64,000 nt of DNA, from contig NZ_CP130319.1 of NCBI RefSeq assembly GCF_032271945.1, positions 1,197,001 to 1,261,000 on the forward strand, read 5' to 3'. The position numbers were made by a program, and so were the translations under genes. The notes under the pieces are model-generated. The model was not told the DNA's origin. It worked only from the letters and a program-made list of their open reading frames with translations, and did not search any database. Each line of letters begins with the position of its first letter. The first letter of the stretch is position 1. Source of the DNA: Paenibacillus sp. MBLB1832. Its GTDB lineage: Bacteria; Bacillota; Bacilli; Paenibacillales; NBRC-103111. Positions 36,012 to 45,428 of this stretch are shown one piece after another.

Positions 36012-37820
36012 TTGTTAAAATTACCTCTTAATCAAACATGGAACCTTGAAACATTTTTCCCTGGAGGAAGTGATTCCCCTGCATTCGCGGCACATCTGAA
36101 GAAGCTTCAGGAATCGATTGCTTCCTTTCAAGAACTTGTGCGGGGCTCGACTTCGCCGCAGCGTGTAGAAGATGCTGCTACGCTGGCACAGCTGGTCGAA
36201 AAGCTCCAAAATAATGTGATGCATATTCATGAGGCTGATTCCTTCGTTGGCTGCTTGCAAGCGGATAATCAGAAGGATAAGAAGGCGCCTGTGCTAAGCG
36301 GTCAAGTCAAAAGCCTGTATGCCGAGCATTTATCATCGCTGACGCATTTTGATCAAATCTTGACAGGCATCCCTGATGCGGTGTGGACATCACTGCTGGC
36401 TCAAGAACCTTTTCAAGCAATTGCCTTCTCGCTAGATGAACGTCGCACCCTGGCGAATGAGAAATTACCACCAGCGCAAGAAGCGCTAATTAATGATTTA
36501 GCTGTAGACGGCTATCATGGGTGGAGCGACTTGTATAATTCGACCGTAGGTCAATTTAGTATGACAGTTGACGTAGAAGGTAAGCCTGTTTCGTTATCCG
36601 CAGGTCAAGCGTTCAACAAGCTGCATACGGAGAATCGCGACGAGCGCTTGGCATTGTTCGAGAAGTGGGAACAAGCGTGGACAGAGAAAGAAGAGTATTG
36701 CGCCGAAGCGCTCAATCATTTGGCTGGCTTCCGTCTTGGGGTGTATAAGGCAAGAGGCTGGAAAAGCATACATAAGGAACCACTCGCTATCAATCGAATG
36801 AAAGAGCAAACGCTGAAGGTCATGTGGGACGTCATTGACCGCAACAAAGATGCTTTCGTCGCGTATCTTAACCGCAAAGCGAAGCTGCTTGGCGTGGAGA
36901 AGCTGGCATGGGTGGATGTCGATGCACCGCTTGGCGATTCCTCGAAGAAAATCTCGTACGACGAAGGCGCTACGCTAATCGTAGATCAATTTAAGCGCTT
37001 CAGTCCGAAGCTTGCCGCATTCTCGGAAGAGGCGTTTGAGAAGCGCTGGATCGAAGCGGAGGATCGCCCTGGGAAGCGTCCAGGCGGGTTCTGTACCTCC
37101 TTTCCGCTCGCGGGTGAGACGCGTATCTTCATGACGTATGGCGGCACGTTGAATAACGTTTCTACGCTTGCTCATGAGCTGGGTCACGGCTATCACCAGC
37201 ATGTCATGACAGATATGCCAGCGCTTGCACAGGAGTATGCGATGAATGTGGCCGAGACGGCATCCACGTTCGCTGAAATGATTGTCGCTGATGCAGTTGT
37301 GAAGAGCGCATCGACAGACGAAGAGCGGATCGTGCTGCTGGAGGATAAAATCCAACGCGCGATCGCTTTCTTCATGAACATTCATGCGCGATTTATTTTT
37401 GAGACGAACTTCTATGCGGAGCGTAGTCAAGGACTCGTCAGCGTTGAACGATTGAATGAGCTTATGGTGGATGCTCAGAAGGCAGCCTACAAGGATGCGC
37501 TTAGCAGCTATCATCCGCATTTCTGGGCAGCGAAGCTGCATTTCTACGCAACGGATGTGCCATTCTACAATTTCCCTTATACCTTCGGCTACATGTTCAG
37601 CGCAGGCATTTATGCTAGAGCTGTGCAAGAAGGCGCGAGCTTCGAAGATAAATACATTTCGTTGCTACGCGATACAGGCAGCATGAATGTCGAAGAACTG
37701 GCAGAGAAGCATCTCGGTGTCGATCTCACTGAGCCAGACTTCTGGCAAAGTGCTGTCGACATGGCGCTGCAGGACGTGGAGCAGTTCATGGCGCTCACGG
37801 AAGCGAAAGTACGTGCGTAA
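36012..37820 (+). CDS. M3-family oligoendopeptidase (PepF-like)
   Basis: A 602-residue cytoplasmic zinc peptidase degrading short peptides. The zinc motif 'LAHELGHGYHQHVM' (HExxH) and downstream 'AETASTFAEMIV' (third ligand Glu) are intact. TTG 36012 follows AGGTGATCGCA; GTG 36003 is an alternative. The gene is isolated, ending in a strong bidirectional terminator. Confidence 0.92.
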   Translation: MLKLPLNQTWNLETFFPGGSDSPAFAAHLKKLQESIASFQELVRGSTSPQRVEDAATLAQLVEKLQNNVMHIHEADSFVGCLQADNQKDKKAPVLSGQVKSLYAEHLSSLTHFDQILTGIPDAVWTSLLAQEPFQAIAFSLDERRTLANEKLPPAQEALINDLAVDGYHGWSDLYNSTVGQFSMTVDVEGKPVSLSAGQAFNKLHTENRDERLALFEKWEQAWTEKEEYCAEALNHLAGFRLGVYKARGWKSIHKEPLAINRMKEQTLKVMWDVIDRNKDAFVAYLNRKAKLLGVEKLAWVDVDAPLGDSSKKISYDEGATLIVDQFKRFSPKLAAFSEEAFEKRWIEAEDRPGKRPGGFCTSFPLAGETRIFMTYGGTLNNVSTLAHELGHGYHQHVMTDMPALAQEYAMNVAETASTFAEMIVADAVVKSASTDEERIVLLEDKIQRAIAFFMNIHARFIFETNFYAERSQGLVSVERLNELMVDAQKAAYKDALSSYHPHFWAAKLHFYATDVPFYNFPYTFGYMFSAGIYARAVQEGASFEDKYISLLRDTGSMNVEELAEKHLGVDLTEPDFWQSAVDMALQDVEQFMALTEAKVRA

Positions 37821-37840
37821 AGCAATAGTATAGCTAATAA

Positions 37841-37875
37841 AACGCCCCTGAGACCAATTGTCTCAGGGGCGTTTG
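37841..37875. terminator. Bidirectional terminator
   Basis: Perfect 15-bp stem AAACGCCCCTGAGAC / GTCTCAGGGGCGTTT with loop CAATT between converging genes. Confidence 0.93.
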
Positions 37876-37879
37876 CTGT

Positions 37880-39160
37880 TTAAAGTTTGAAGATTTGAAT
37901 CGTTTGCTGCAGTTGGGTCACAACGCGTGTCATTTCTTCGGCTTGGCTAACAATACCTTGTACAGTTGCAATTTGCTCATTCATCGAAGCGGATACTTCT
38001 TGTGTGCCTGCCGCGGATTCTTCGGTAATCGCTGAAATGTTTTCCATCGCTGCCGCGATTTGACCAGAGCTTTGCAGCATGCTTTCGCTTTCTTCCGCGA
38101 AGCGAGTAATTTCTTCGGAGATGAAGCCTACGCTGCCAACAATTTCAGCAAAGACGATTTCGGTTTGATCAATCAAGACCGTTTGCTTCTTAACAACGTC
38201 TTCGTTGACTTGGATGCTGCGAATTGCATCTTGAATGCCTTGCTCAATACTTTTAACAAAGCCGAATACTTCACGAGTTAGCGATGTGGATTCTTCAGCC
38301 AGTTTACGAACTTCTTGGGCAACGACCGCAAAGCCTCGGCCATGCTCACCAGCTCTTGCTGCTTCGATGGACGCATTCAGGGAAAGCAAGTTCGTTTGCT
38401 CTGCAATTTCGGAAATGGAGCGCGTTACGTTCGTAATCCCTGCTGCTTGGCGAGCCAGCATATCAATCGTATCGGATACTTGGCGTGTTACTTCTACGTT
38501 GCGTTTCATCCCAACGCCTTGGCTCTCAACGGATGTACGACCTTTCTCAACGAGGCTCATCATCTGATCCGAACGGTTCTTCATTTCATTCGCTGAACTA
38601 GCGTAATTGACGATTTTCACTTCAATATCTTTGGAAGTAATCGAAACGCCAGAGATCTCTTCGGAGATTTGACCAGCGCCTGCAGCCAGCTCATGAGCGG
38701 ATACGCTCACTTGCTCCAGGACATTGCGGAAGCTTTCATTTTTCACATAAATATCACGGCTTGTCTGGAAAACTTGCTTTGAAATATTCCCCGTATCGCG
38801 CAAAATATCACGGAGCTTATCAATCATTTTATTGAAGGATTGGCCCAGTTGACCAAGAGAATCGTCAGATGTAATCGCAACCTTTTGAGAGAAGTCACCT
38901 TTGGAAATGTTCAAGGCAATGCGAGAAATATCAGCGATTGGCTCCGTAAGCTGATTTTCAAACCAACGGATGAATGGATAACTGCCACCTAAAATAATAA
39001 GTAGGAAAATAATACCAAGTAAGCGGTTCCAGTCTGAGGCGAAAGTTACAATCAACATAAAAATTGAGTTTAAGCCAATTAGTGCAAAACAACCAAGCTG
39101 TAGTTTTTTTCTAAACGATAGGGATGAAAGTTGTTCCAATCCAATCGACTCCTCTGCCAT
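37880..39160 (-). CDS. Methyl-accepting chemotaxis protein
   Basis: A 426-residue receptor. Two closely spaced membrane helices (about residues 25-65) with almost no extracellular loop are followed by HAMP ('[14 protein letters not shown]') and a signalling domain with the tip '[19 protein letters not shown]'. It would signal to CheA/CheW, sensing an internal or membrane cue because no periplasmic domain exists. ATG 39160 lacks a clear ribosome site. TTG 39139 after GAGGAG is an alternative. Confidence 0.93.
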   Translation of the reverse strand: MAEESIGLEQLSSLSFRKKLQLGCFALIGLNSIFMLIVTFASDWNRLLGIIFLLIILGGSYPFIRWFENQLTEPIADISRIALNISKGDFSQKVAITSDDSLGQLGQSFNKMIDKLRDILRDTGNISKQVFQTSRDIYVKNESFRNVLEQVSVSAHELAAGAGQISEEISGVSITSKDIEVKIVNYASSANEMKNRSDQMMSLVEKGRTSVESQGVGMKRNVEVTRQVSDTIDMLARQAAGITNVTRSISEIAEQTNLLSLNASIEAARAGEHGRGFAVVAQEVRKLAEESTSLTREVFGFVKSIEQGIQDAIRSIQVNEDVVKKQTVLIDQTEIVFAEIVGSVGFISEEITRFAEESESMLQSSGQIAAAMENISAITEESAAGTQEVSASMNEQIATVQGIVSQAEEMTRVVTQLQQTIQIFKL

Positions 39161-39428
39161 ATTTGTTTACTTGTGGAGAAAAAATGTAGTTCATTTCAAA
39201 ATTATATCACCGACCATGGAAACATTCTACAGTTTTTCGACAGTAATCGTTCCGTAATTACAAGAAAATTGGGATTCCTATTCATTGAATATAAAGAAAA
39301 TAGCGAATTATTCAAATTTTGGAAATAAACTGTTGAATTATGTAAATCTAGTAGGTATAATAGGTCCAGAGTCATGAATTAACCATAATTAGTAAAAAAA
39401 TAAAAATTAAAGGAGATGTTTATTCGTT

Positions 39429-39791
39429 TTGGATCAAATCACATTATCTAGGCAAGTTGAAATGGTATTTCGCAAACTAAAGGAAGAGCTTATGTCTGTA
39501 AATTCTGGTACTGTATTTGTACATATTCGTAACAACGAAATTGGAAAGTTCGGGATCAAGCATCTTCCATTTGAAGGCACTGATAGCGCACCAACCGCTG
39601 GAGAAATCCTAGGTTTAACAGAAACACAGTTCCAATCGTTTCGTCAGATGGCGCTCGCTTCCCTGAAGCGTAAGAAGAGCTGGACGCATGGGGAAATTCT
39701 TTTTGACTTCGCTGTTCGGAAAAATATGATTTCAATTAGTGTATTATTTGAAAGCAATTATAATATGGCTTCTTACGCCAATACGATTTAG
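39429..39791 (+). CDS. Conserved-looking hypothetical protein
   Basis: A 120-residue basic protein. TTG 39429 has AAAGGAGATG upstream at a rather long spacing (about 13 bases). Features include 'TVFVHIRNNEIGKFGIKHLP', 'EILGLTETQFQSFRQMALAS' and 'HGEILFDFAVRKNMISISVL'. I do not recognise the family. There is no signal peptide or membrane segment. It stands alone after the divergent chemotaxis gene. Confidence 0.55.
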   Translation: MDQITLSRQVEMVFRKLKEELMSVNSGTVFVHIRNNEIGKFGIKHLPFEGTDSAPTAGEILGLTETQFQSFRQMALASLKRKKSWTHGEILFDFAVRKNMISISVLFESNYNMASYANTI

Positions 39792-39912
39792 CACTTATCC
39801 CTTACTCGATCTATGAAATCTACTTATTCTGACAACTCTGATCACGATTGTGATTGGGGTTGTTTTTGATATAATTGAATGTAAACACACGAGGCTCGAA
39901 GGGGAGATTCCA

Positions 39913-40299
39913 TTGAACGAAAAGGTGTCATTTCAGACAACCGACGAATACATCGCTACATTCCCAGCCGACGTACAGGAAAAGCTGCAAGCCTTACGGC
40001 AAGTCATTAAGGAGGCGGCGCCCGAAGCCACAGAGAAGATCAGTTATCAAATGCCGACCTTTGAGCTGTATGGCAATTTAGTGCATTTCGCAGCTTTCAA
40101 AAAGCACATCGGATTTTACCCCTCAGCTGGTGGGATTCAGGCATTTCAAGATGAGGTTGCGCCCTATCATAAGTCGAAGGGGACACTGCAATTCCCATTG
40201 AATGAGCCAATACCGTTCGACTTGATTAGTCGAATTGTGAAGTATCGGGTTGCTCACAATACGGAGAAGGCTAACAGCAAGCCAGCGAAGAAAAAGTAG
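39913..40299 (+). CDS. DUF1801 / YdhG-like iron chaperone-type protein
   Basis: A 128-residue protein with 'TTDEYIATFPADVQEKLQAL', 'EKISYQMPTFELYGNLVHFA' and 'HIGFYPSAGGIQAF', matching DUF1801 (YdhG/Fra-like) proteins proposed to bind iron. TTG 39913 follows GGGGAG; a longer frame to 39850 lacks a site. A Lys-rich tail ends it. A siderophore importer lies next on the opposite strand. Confidence 0.78.
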   Translation: MNEKVSFQTTDEYIATFPADVQEKLQALRQVIKEAAPEATEKISYQMPTFELYGNLVHFAAFKKHIGFYPSAGGIQAFQDEVAPYHKSKGTLQFPLNEPIPFDLISRIVKYRVAHNTEKANSKPAKKK

Positions 40300-40309
40300 C
40301 AGTGTATAG

Positions 40310-40350
40310 AAAAAAGGCTTCCTCCAGTTGAATCTGGAAGAGGCCTTTTG
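40310..40350. terminator. Bidirectional terminator
   Basis: AAAAGGCTTCCTCCAG / CTGGAAGAGGCCTTTT stem with mismatches, A and T runs on both sides, between converging genes. Confidence 0.75.
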
Positions 40351-40353
40351 GTC

Positions 40354-41349
40354 TTATTTAATGTCATAGATTTTGTACAAGTCATCTAACATGATGTTGG
40401 CCGATCTAACGCCGCCGCCTGTATTCCAGGTTGCATCATTCACTTTAAGCACTTTGTTGTCCTTCACCACTTTAAGATTTTTCCAAAGCGGGTCATTCAT
40501 CCATTCTTGTTCTTGTTTATTCCCTTTGCCGTCACCGATTTCGTAAGTAAAGTAGAATACGCGATCTGCCGCGTCTAATTCAGTTAATCGCTCTTTGGTA
40601 ATGTCTTCGAACGATTTCTCATCATTTTTGGCATCAGCACGAGCGAAACCAAGTTGCTTGAAGATAACGCCGGAGAACATATCGCCATAGTAGTATCTGG
40701 ATTTGCCGCCCATGAAACGAACGACTGCAATTTTCTCTTTTAGTTTATCGCCTGCTTTGGATTTGAAATCTTCGATTCGTTTATCGAAGGCTGCAATCAC
40801 TTTGTCTCCTTCAGCTTTCTTGTTCAAGGTGTTGGCATACAAGCTGAAGTTGTTTTTCCATTCACCGCGCAGTGTTTCGGAAAACACAGTCGGTGCGATC
40901 GCTTTTAATTGCTCATAGACTTTCTCTTGACGAAGTTTGTTCCCGATTATCAAATCTGGTTTAAGTGAAGCAATGACTTCTAAGTTCGGTTGTCCCTCGA
41001 CGCCAACGGTTGTTACACCTTGCATATCCGCTTTGAAATGATCGAACCATGGGTTGCCATAAAACGATTCAACAGCCCCAACTGGCTTAATGCCAAGTGC
41101 GAGCAAGGCTTCGGTTCCTTCATTCGTCAAAATAACAACACGCTTCGGATTCGCTGGCACAACAGATTCGCCCATTGCATGTTTAATCGAACGCGGAGCT
41201 TCTGCATTCGCAGTTGCTTGTGGCGAGGAAGAAGCAGTGGATGTGGATTCGGATTTTGCACCGCATGCGGTTGCAAGCAAACTGATGACAAATAGACATG
41301 CAAGAATAGCCCACGTTTTTCTAAACGTAAGTTTGCTAGTGCTAAACAT
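40354..41349 (-). CDS. Iron-siderophore ABC transporter binding lipoprotein
   Basis: A 331-residue lipoprotein with lipobox 'LLATACGAKSE' and a type III (Fep/TroA) binding fold: 'RSIKHAMGESVVPANPKRVV', 'NLEVIASLKPDLIIG' and 'GVIFKQLGFARADA'. It captures ferric siderophore outside the cell for the FecCD permeases encoded divergently at 41529. A Fur-like box at 41380 lies 31 bases upstream of its start. GGGGGAACTAATCATC precedes the ATG. Confidence 0.92.
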   Translation of the reverse strand: MFSTSKLTFRKTWAILACLFVISLLATACGAKSESTSTASSSPQATANAEAPRSIKHAMGESVVPANPKRVVILTNEGTEALLALGIKPVGAVESFYGNPWFDHFKADMQGVTTVGVEGQPNLEVIASLKPDLIIGNKLRQEKVYEQLKAIAPTVFSETLRGEWKNNFSLYANTLNKKAEGDKVIAAFDKRIEDFKSKAGDKLKEKIAVVRFMGGKSRYYYGDMFSGVIFKQLGFARADAKNDEKSFEDITKERLTELDAADRVFYFTYEIGDGKGNKQEQEWMNDPLWKNLKVVKDNKVLKVNDATWNTGGGVRSANIMLDDLYKIYDIK

Positions 41350-41379
41350 GATGATTAGTTCCCCCTAAGTTGATTTTTG

Positions 41380-41394
41380 TGATAACGATTCTCA
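41380..41394. promoter_or_regulatory. Fur box upstream of the binding protein gene
   Basis: TGATAACGATTCTCA fits the 7-1-7 Fur palindrome TGATAATNATTATCA with two differences. Confidence 0.7.
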
Positions 41395-41438
41395 TTATTG
41401 GTCATGTTACTAAATTCGGGTGCCGTTGTCAACGCATT

Positions 41439-41453
41439 TGATAATGATTCTCA
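41439..41453. promoter_or_regulatory. Fur box upstream of the permease genes
   Basis: TGATAATGATTCTCA matches TGATAATNATTATCA with one difference, 76 bases before the first permease start. Confidence 0.75.
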
Positions 41454-41528
41454 TATTCGTTGACTTCAACTTCGCTAGAATTTAAAATATACGAAGCAAG
41501 CAAGTAGGAAGGGAAACGATACTTCACC

Positions 41529-42551
41529 ATGAACTCATCATCAAATGCACGTTTGTATGGTTATTATAAAAGCTTTGGATTATTAGCAGCGTTCTGCATG
41601 CTTCTAATATTGATGCTCAGCAGTGTGCGATTCGGTCTGCATGCGTATTCTTGGGATCAGATCCGAATCTCGTTCCAATCGGTATCTCAACCAACCAATG
41701 AGTCGATTATTATTCAAACAGTACGTATACCCCGCGCTCTTATTGCCGCATTAGTCGGCGGGAGTCTAGCAGTGGCAGGTGCGTTAATGCAAGCGATGAC
41801 GCGAAATCCGCTTGCTTCACCGAGTATTTTTGGCATTAATTCTGGCGCAGCTTTTGCGATTGTTGTGTCTGTTGGGCTATTCAATGTATCGAGTCTCAAT
41901 CAATTCGTCTGGATTGCATTTCTTGGGGCTGCGGTCTCCTCGGGTCTGGTCTATGCACTTGGTTCCTTAGGACGTGACGGTTTAACACCAATGAAAATTA
42001 CGCTCGCTGGAGCGGCCATGACCGCCTTTTTCGCTTCGCTGACGCAAGGGATTCTGCTTGGGAACGGTAAAGCGTTCGAGCAGGTGTTATATTGGTTAGT
42101 TGGCTCCGTGGAAGGCCGAACCATGGCAATGCTGCAATCCGTGTACCCTTATATGCTTGTAGCTTGGATTGGCGCAATCTTGCTCTCTCCTCATATCAAC
42201 GTCTTGTCGATGGGGGATGACATTGCGAAAGGATTAGGTCAACAAACCGTCTATATCAAGCTGATAACTGCAATTATTATCGTTATTCTTGCTGGCGGCT
42301 CGGTAGCTGTGGCTGGCCCAATCGTGTTTATCGGTCTAATGATTCCTCATATCGTTCGCTTCCTTGTCGGTATTGATTATCGTTGGGTGATTCCCTATTG
42401 TGCGGTGCTTGGCGGCATTCTGCTCGTTGCCGCAGATATCGGCGCGCGTTTCATCATTATGCCGAAGGAAGTTCATGTTGGTGTGATGACGGCTATTCTA
42501 GGCGTTCCGTTCTTTACTTACATCGCGCGCAAAGGAGGATTGCTGAAATGA
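41529..42551 (+). CDS. FecCD-family siderophore ABC permease (first)
   Basis: A 340-residue membrane protein with about nine helices. 'RIPRALIAALVGGSLAVAGA', 'MTRNPLASPSIFGINSGAAF' and 'GPIVFIGLMIPHIVRFLVG' are FecCD signatures. It forms one half of the iron-siderophore channel. It overlaps the next permease by four bases (ATGA), so the two are coupled. It is divergent from the binding lipoprotein across the Fur boxes. Confidence 0.94.
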   Translation: MNSSSNARLYGYYKSFGLLAAFCMLLILMLSSVRFGLHAYSWDQIRISFQSVSQPTNESIIIQTVRIPRALIAALVGGSLAVAGALMQAMTRNPLASPSIFGINSGAAFAIVVSVGLFNVSSLNQFVWIAFLGAAVSSGLVYALGSLGRDGLTPMKITLAGAAMTAFFASLTQGILLGNGKAFEQVLYWLVGSVEGRTMAMLQSVYPYMLVAWIGAILLSPHINVLSMGDDIAKGLGQQTVYIKLITAIIIVILAGGSVAVAGPIVFIGLMIPHIVRFLVGIDYRWVIPYCAVLGGILLVAADIGARFIIMPKEVHVGVMTAILGVPFFTYIARKGGLLK

Positions 42552-43603
42552 ATGCTTCCAAGCGAGGGCGAGATATCACCATTCGAAATAAACACATATC
42601 CTTTTTAGTCAGTAAAAAAGCGATTATGATCATGCTGCTTCTGCTCGTCGCTGTCCTGCTCATGATGATCATTAGTACTGGTGTCGGCAGTATTACGATT
42701 AAACCTGTTGATGTTATACGTGCCGTATTCGGCTACGGGTCTGATTCAAGCACGATGATCGTACGAACTCTGCGGCTGCCTCGTGTGATTGTAGCTGTGT
42801 TGATCGGAGCTTCCCTAGGGGTTGCTGGTACGATTCTGCAAGGGATTGTGCGAAATCCACTCACTTCGCCTGACACGATTGGAACAACAGGCGGTGCTAC
42901 TTTGGGCGCTGTAGCCTTTTTCTTCTTCTGTTCAGATAAGCTGAGCATTCATTGGCTGCCTGTCGCCGCCATTCTGGGCGCGTTCCTTGCGACCTTCCTC
43001 GTCTATTTGCTTTCTTGGAAAAATGGCATAACACCGCTACGCCTTGTCCTGATTGGGACGGGCCTCACGGCCGCGATGAGCGCGATTTCGTACCTCATGA
43101 TGCTAACAGGTCCGATCGTGCTTGCAAATCAATCCCTTACTTTTATGACGGGAAGTATTTACGGTGTTTCTTGGACCAAAGCGGTGTATCCGCTCTTGCC
43201 TTGGGTGCTTGTGTTAATTCCGGTTATCTTTTTCTACGCACGGCACATTACGATCCAGTCTTTGGGAGAAGATATTGCACAGAGTGTGGGCAGTCACGTG
43301 CAGCGTCAACGCTTTCTTTTGATTATGCTAAGCGTTGCGTTATCAGGCGCGGCGGTCGCCTTTGGCGGTGCGATCTCCTTCATTGGACTTATGGCGCCGC
43401 ACATTTCACGCCGACTCGTCGGACCTAGCTTCGGTGCCTTAATTCCTGTTACCGCATGTACAGGCGCATTGCTGCTCCTATCTGCGGATCTGGCAGGACG
43501 GTTCTTGTTCAAGCCGCTGGATATCCCAGCAGGGGTTTTCACTGCAGCCATTGGCGCGCCGATCTTCATTTATGTGCTATATCGCAGTAGAAATCACGGC
43601 TAA
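42548..43603 (+). CDS. FecCD-family siderophore ABC permease (second)
   Basis: A 351-residue permease with 'RLPRVIVAVLIGASLGVAGT', 'VRNPLTSPDTIGTTGGA' and 'GAISFIGLMAPHISRRLVG'. It starts at ATG 42548, overlapping the previous stop, with AAAGGAGGATTGCTGA upstream. The frame could extend left to 42383, but that would lie inside the previous gene. It pairs with the first permease. Confidence 0.94.
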   Translation: MNASKRGRDITIRNKHISFLVSKKAIMIMLLLLVAVLLMMIISTGVGSITIKPVDVIRAVFGYGSDSSTMIVRTLRLPRVIVAVLIGASLGVAGTILQGIVRNPLTSPDTIGTTGGATLGAVAFFFFCSDKLSIHWLPVAAILGAFLATFLVYLLSWKNGITPLRLVLIGTGLTAAMSAISYLMMLTGPIVLANQSLTFMTGSIYGVSWTKAVYPLLPWVLVLIPVIFFYARHITIQSLGEDIAQSVGSHVQRQRFLLIMLSVALSGAAVAFGGAISFIGLMAPHISRRLVGPSFGALIPVTACTGALLLLSADLAGRFLFKPLDIPAGVFTAAIGAPIFIYVLYRSRNHG

Positions 43604-43636
43604 ATCTGCCTGCTCTACATAAAGGAGAACGAGTTC

Positions 43637-44467
43637 ATGACAACGAAGGACTACGCATTAGAAGCACGCTCGCTTCAATTGACATATGGGGAAACGACGA
43701 TTTTTGAAAGTTTACATTTGCAGATTCCCAAAGGTAAAATTACGGTATTTATCGGCAGCAATGGCTGCGGTAAATCGACTTTGCTGCGCTCACTTGCAAG
43801 GCTTATGAAGCCAACGTCTGGCAGCATTGTGCTGGATAGCCATGAGATCGCGAAGCTCTCGACCAAAGAGGTCGCGAAGCGAATGGCGATTTTGCCCCAA
43901 GGACCTACGGCGCCTGAAGGTTTGACGGTACGGCAATTGGTCAAGCAAGGACGCTATCCGTATCAAAGTTGGCTTCAACAATGGTCAGCCGAGGATGAGA
44001 ACAAAGTGATGCGCGCACTTGAGCTGACGAATATGCTGGAGTATATCGATCGCACGGTAGACTCACTATCTGGCGGACAACGTCAACGCGCCTGGATTGC
44101 GATGACACTGGCCCAAGATACGCCGACTTTGCTGCTGGATGAACCGACGACGTATTTGGATTTGACGCATCAAGTGGAGGTTCTCGATCTGTTGTTCGAG
44201 TTAAATGAGAAAGAGCATCGAACCATTGTGATGGTTCTGCACGATATCAATCTCGCTTGTCGCTACGCGCACCACATCGTTACAATTAAGCAGGGTTCCG
44301 TCTATGCGGAGGGACAACCTGAGGACATTGTGAATGAGCAATTGCTGAGGGAAGTGTTCGGGATGGAGTGTCAGGTCACGAGCGATCCCATCTTTGGTAC
44401 ACCGATGTGCATACCGTTCGGTAAGGGACGCCGCTTGCAAACGAAGGCGCCTATCACGCAAAGATAA
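43637..44467 (+). CDS. Siderophore ABC transporter ATP-binding protein
   Basis: A 276-residue ATPase. Walker A 'GSNGCGKSTLLRSL', signature 'LSGGQRQRAWIAM' and Walker B 'LLLDEPTTYLD' are complete, plus the H-loop 'MVLHDINLACRYAHH'. It energises iron-siderophore import with the two FecCD permeases. AAAGGAGAACGAGTTC precedes ATG 43637. A terminator ends this Fur-type operon. Confidence 0.95.
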   Translation: MTTKDYALEARSLQLTYGETTIFESLHLQIPKGKITVFIGSNGCGKSTLLRSLARLMKPTSGSIVLDSHEIAKLSTKEVAKRMAILPQGPTAPEGLTVRQLVKQGRYPYQSWLQQWSAEDENKVMRALELTNMLEYIDRTVDSLSGGQRQRAWIAMTLAQDTPTLLLDEPTTYLDLTHQVEVLDLLFELNEKEHRTIVMVLHDINLACRYAHHIVTIKQGSVYAEGQPEDIVNEQLLREVFGMECQVTSDPIFGTPMCIPFGKGRRLQTKAPITQR

Positions 44468-44477
44468 TGAAAATAAT

Positions 44478-44515
44478 AAAGGGCTTTCACCGAGTGTTCG
44501 GTTGAAGGCCCTTTT
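44478..44515 (+). terminator. Terminator of the siderophore operon
   Basis: AAAGGGCTTTCACCG / CGGTTGAAGGCCCTTTT stem with small irregularities, ending in T. Confidence 0.8.
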
Positions 44516-44540
44516 AATGCTTAAGTATAGGGGGATCACA

Positions 44541-44777
44541 TTATCTGCTGAATTTATTGCTTGTACCAGCAAGTTGTTGCTCAGCAATTTGAACGAGACG
44601 ACGAGTGATGCTGCCTCCGATAGATCCTGTGTCATAAGACGTCATATAACCGTAGTAGCCATCTTGAGGAATTTGGATGCCCAATTCTTGAGCAACTTCA
44701 TACTTCAATTGGTCTAGGGCCGATGAAGCTTGAGGAACTACTAAGGAGTTACTGCTGCGAGATTGTCCTGTAGCCAT
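44541..44777 (-). CDS. Alpha/beta-type small acid-soluble spore protein
   Basis: A 78-residue SASP. 'NSLVVPQASSALDQLKYEVA' and 'SIGGSITRRLVQIAEQQLAG' are the two conserved DNA-binding blocks. The cleavage region for the germination protease lies around 'YEVAQELGI'. It coats and protects spore DNA. GGAGGTGATATC precedes the ATG. A second SASP gene lies at 51039 and is closely similar. Confidence 0.96.
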   Translation of the reverse strand: MATGQSRSSNSLVVPQASSALDQLKYEVAQELGIQIPQDGYYGYMTSYDTGSIGGSITRRLVQIAEQQLAGTSNKFSR

Positions 44778-44929
44778 CTGATATCACCTCCAGTAATGGT
44801 AGTATGAACAGATTTGTAAATATTACTCATTTTTTTATTGGAAATTTCAACCTTTTTTTTGAAAGGGGCAGGGAAGTTCTGATTTTGTTATAATGAGAGG
44901 ATGTAGAGAGGGGAGCTGGGGGAGAAATC

Positions 44930-45427
44930 ATGTTTGAACTCGCGATTAAGGGTTGGTCCCTAGATAAAGATTTGCAGATCATCCAGGCGGACGTGTTGAT
45001 GACGGTGGACGATAGTGTAATCGTTGAAGAACCGCTATGCATCGATGTAGGTTTGCCTGCTTTATTGGCGAGCACCATGCAGAATACATCACCAAACCGC
45101 TTCGCGCCTGCCGATCGGTGGGAGCAAATGCCTTTCTTTGTATGCGGCTGCGGAGATCCCGAATGTCGAGGATTCTCCTTCGTAGTCGAGCACCTCTCGG
45201 ACGAACAGCTCCAGCTCACGTATGTGGAGGAGCGAAGCAACGGTACATACCGCGAATTAGAATCGTACGTGATACCTAGTGAAGAGTATCGTAAACAAAT
45301 TGCTGCGATCGGTGATACCTATCTGAAATTCATATCCACTTTGGATTATCGTCCCTATTTTCAGGATACAGTTCCCATTGTGGAGTCGCTTGTCCAACAA
45401 ATACATCTGAAATTACGGAGTGAATGA
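44930..45427 (+). CDS. Hypothetical protein with CGCGDPECRGF motif
   Basis: A 165-residue acidic protein. The central 'FFVCGCGDPECRGFSFVVEH' has four cysteines in a compact C-x-C...C array, suggesting a metal site. No signal peptide or membrane helix is present. Similar CGCG-type proteins of unknown function occur in Bacillota. GGGGGAGAAATC precedes ATG 44930. Its stop is one base before the RNase H start, so they are coupled. Confidence 0.7.
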   Translation: MFELAIKGWSLDKDLQIIQADVLMTVDDSVIVEEPLCIDVGLPALLASTMQNTSPNRFAPADRWEQMPFFVCGCGDPECRGFSFVVEHLSDEQLQLTYVEERSNGTYRELESYVIPSEEYRKQIAAIGDTYLKFISTLDYRPYFQDTVPIVESLVQQIHLKLRSE

Positions 45428-45428
45428 T

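Noticed and set aside
42383..42547. Longer start for the second siderophore permease
   Set aside because: Would lie inside the first permease gene; ATG 42548 has a ribosome site and coupled overlap.
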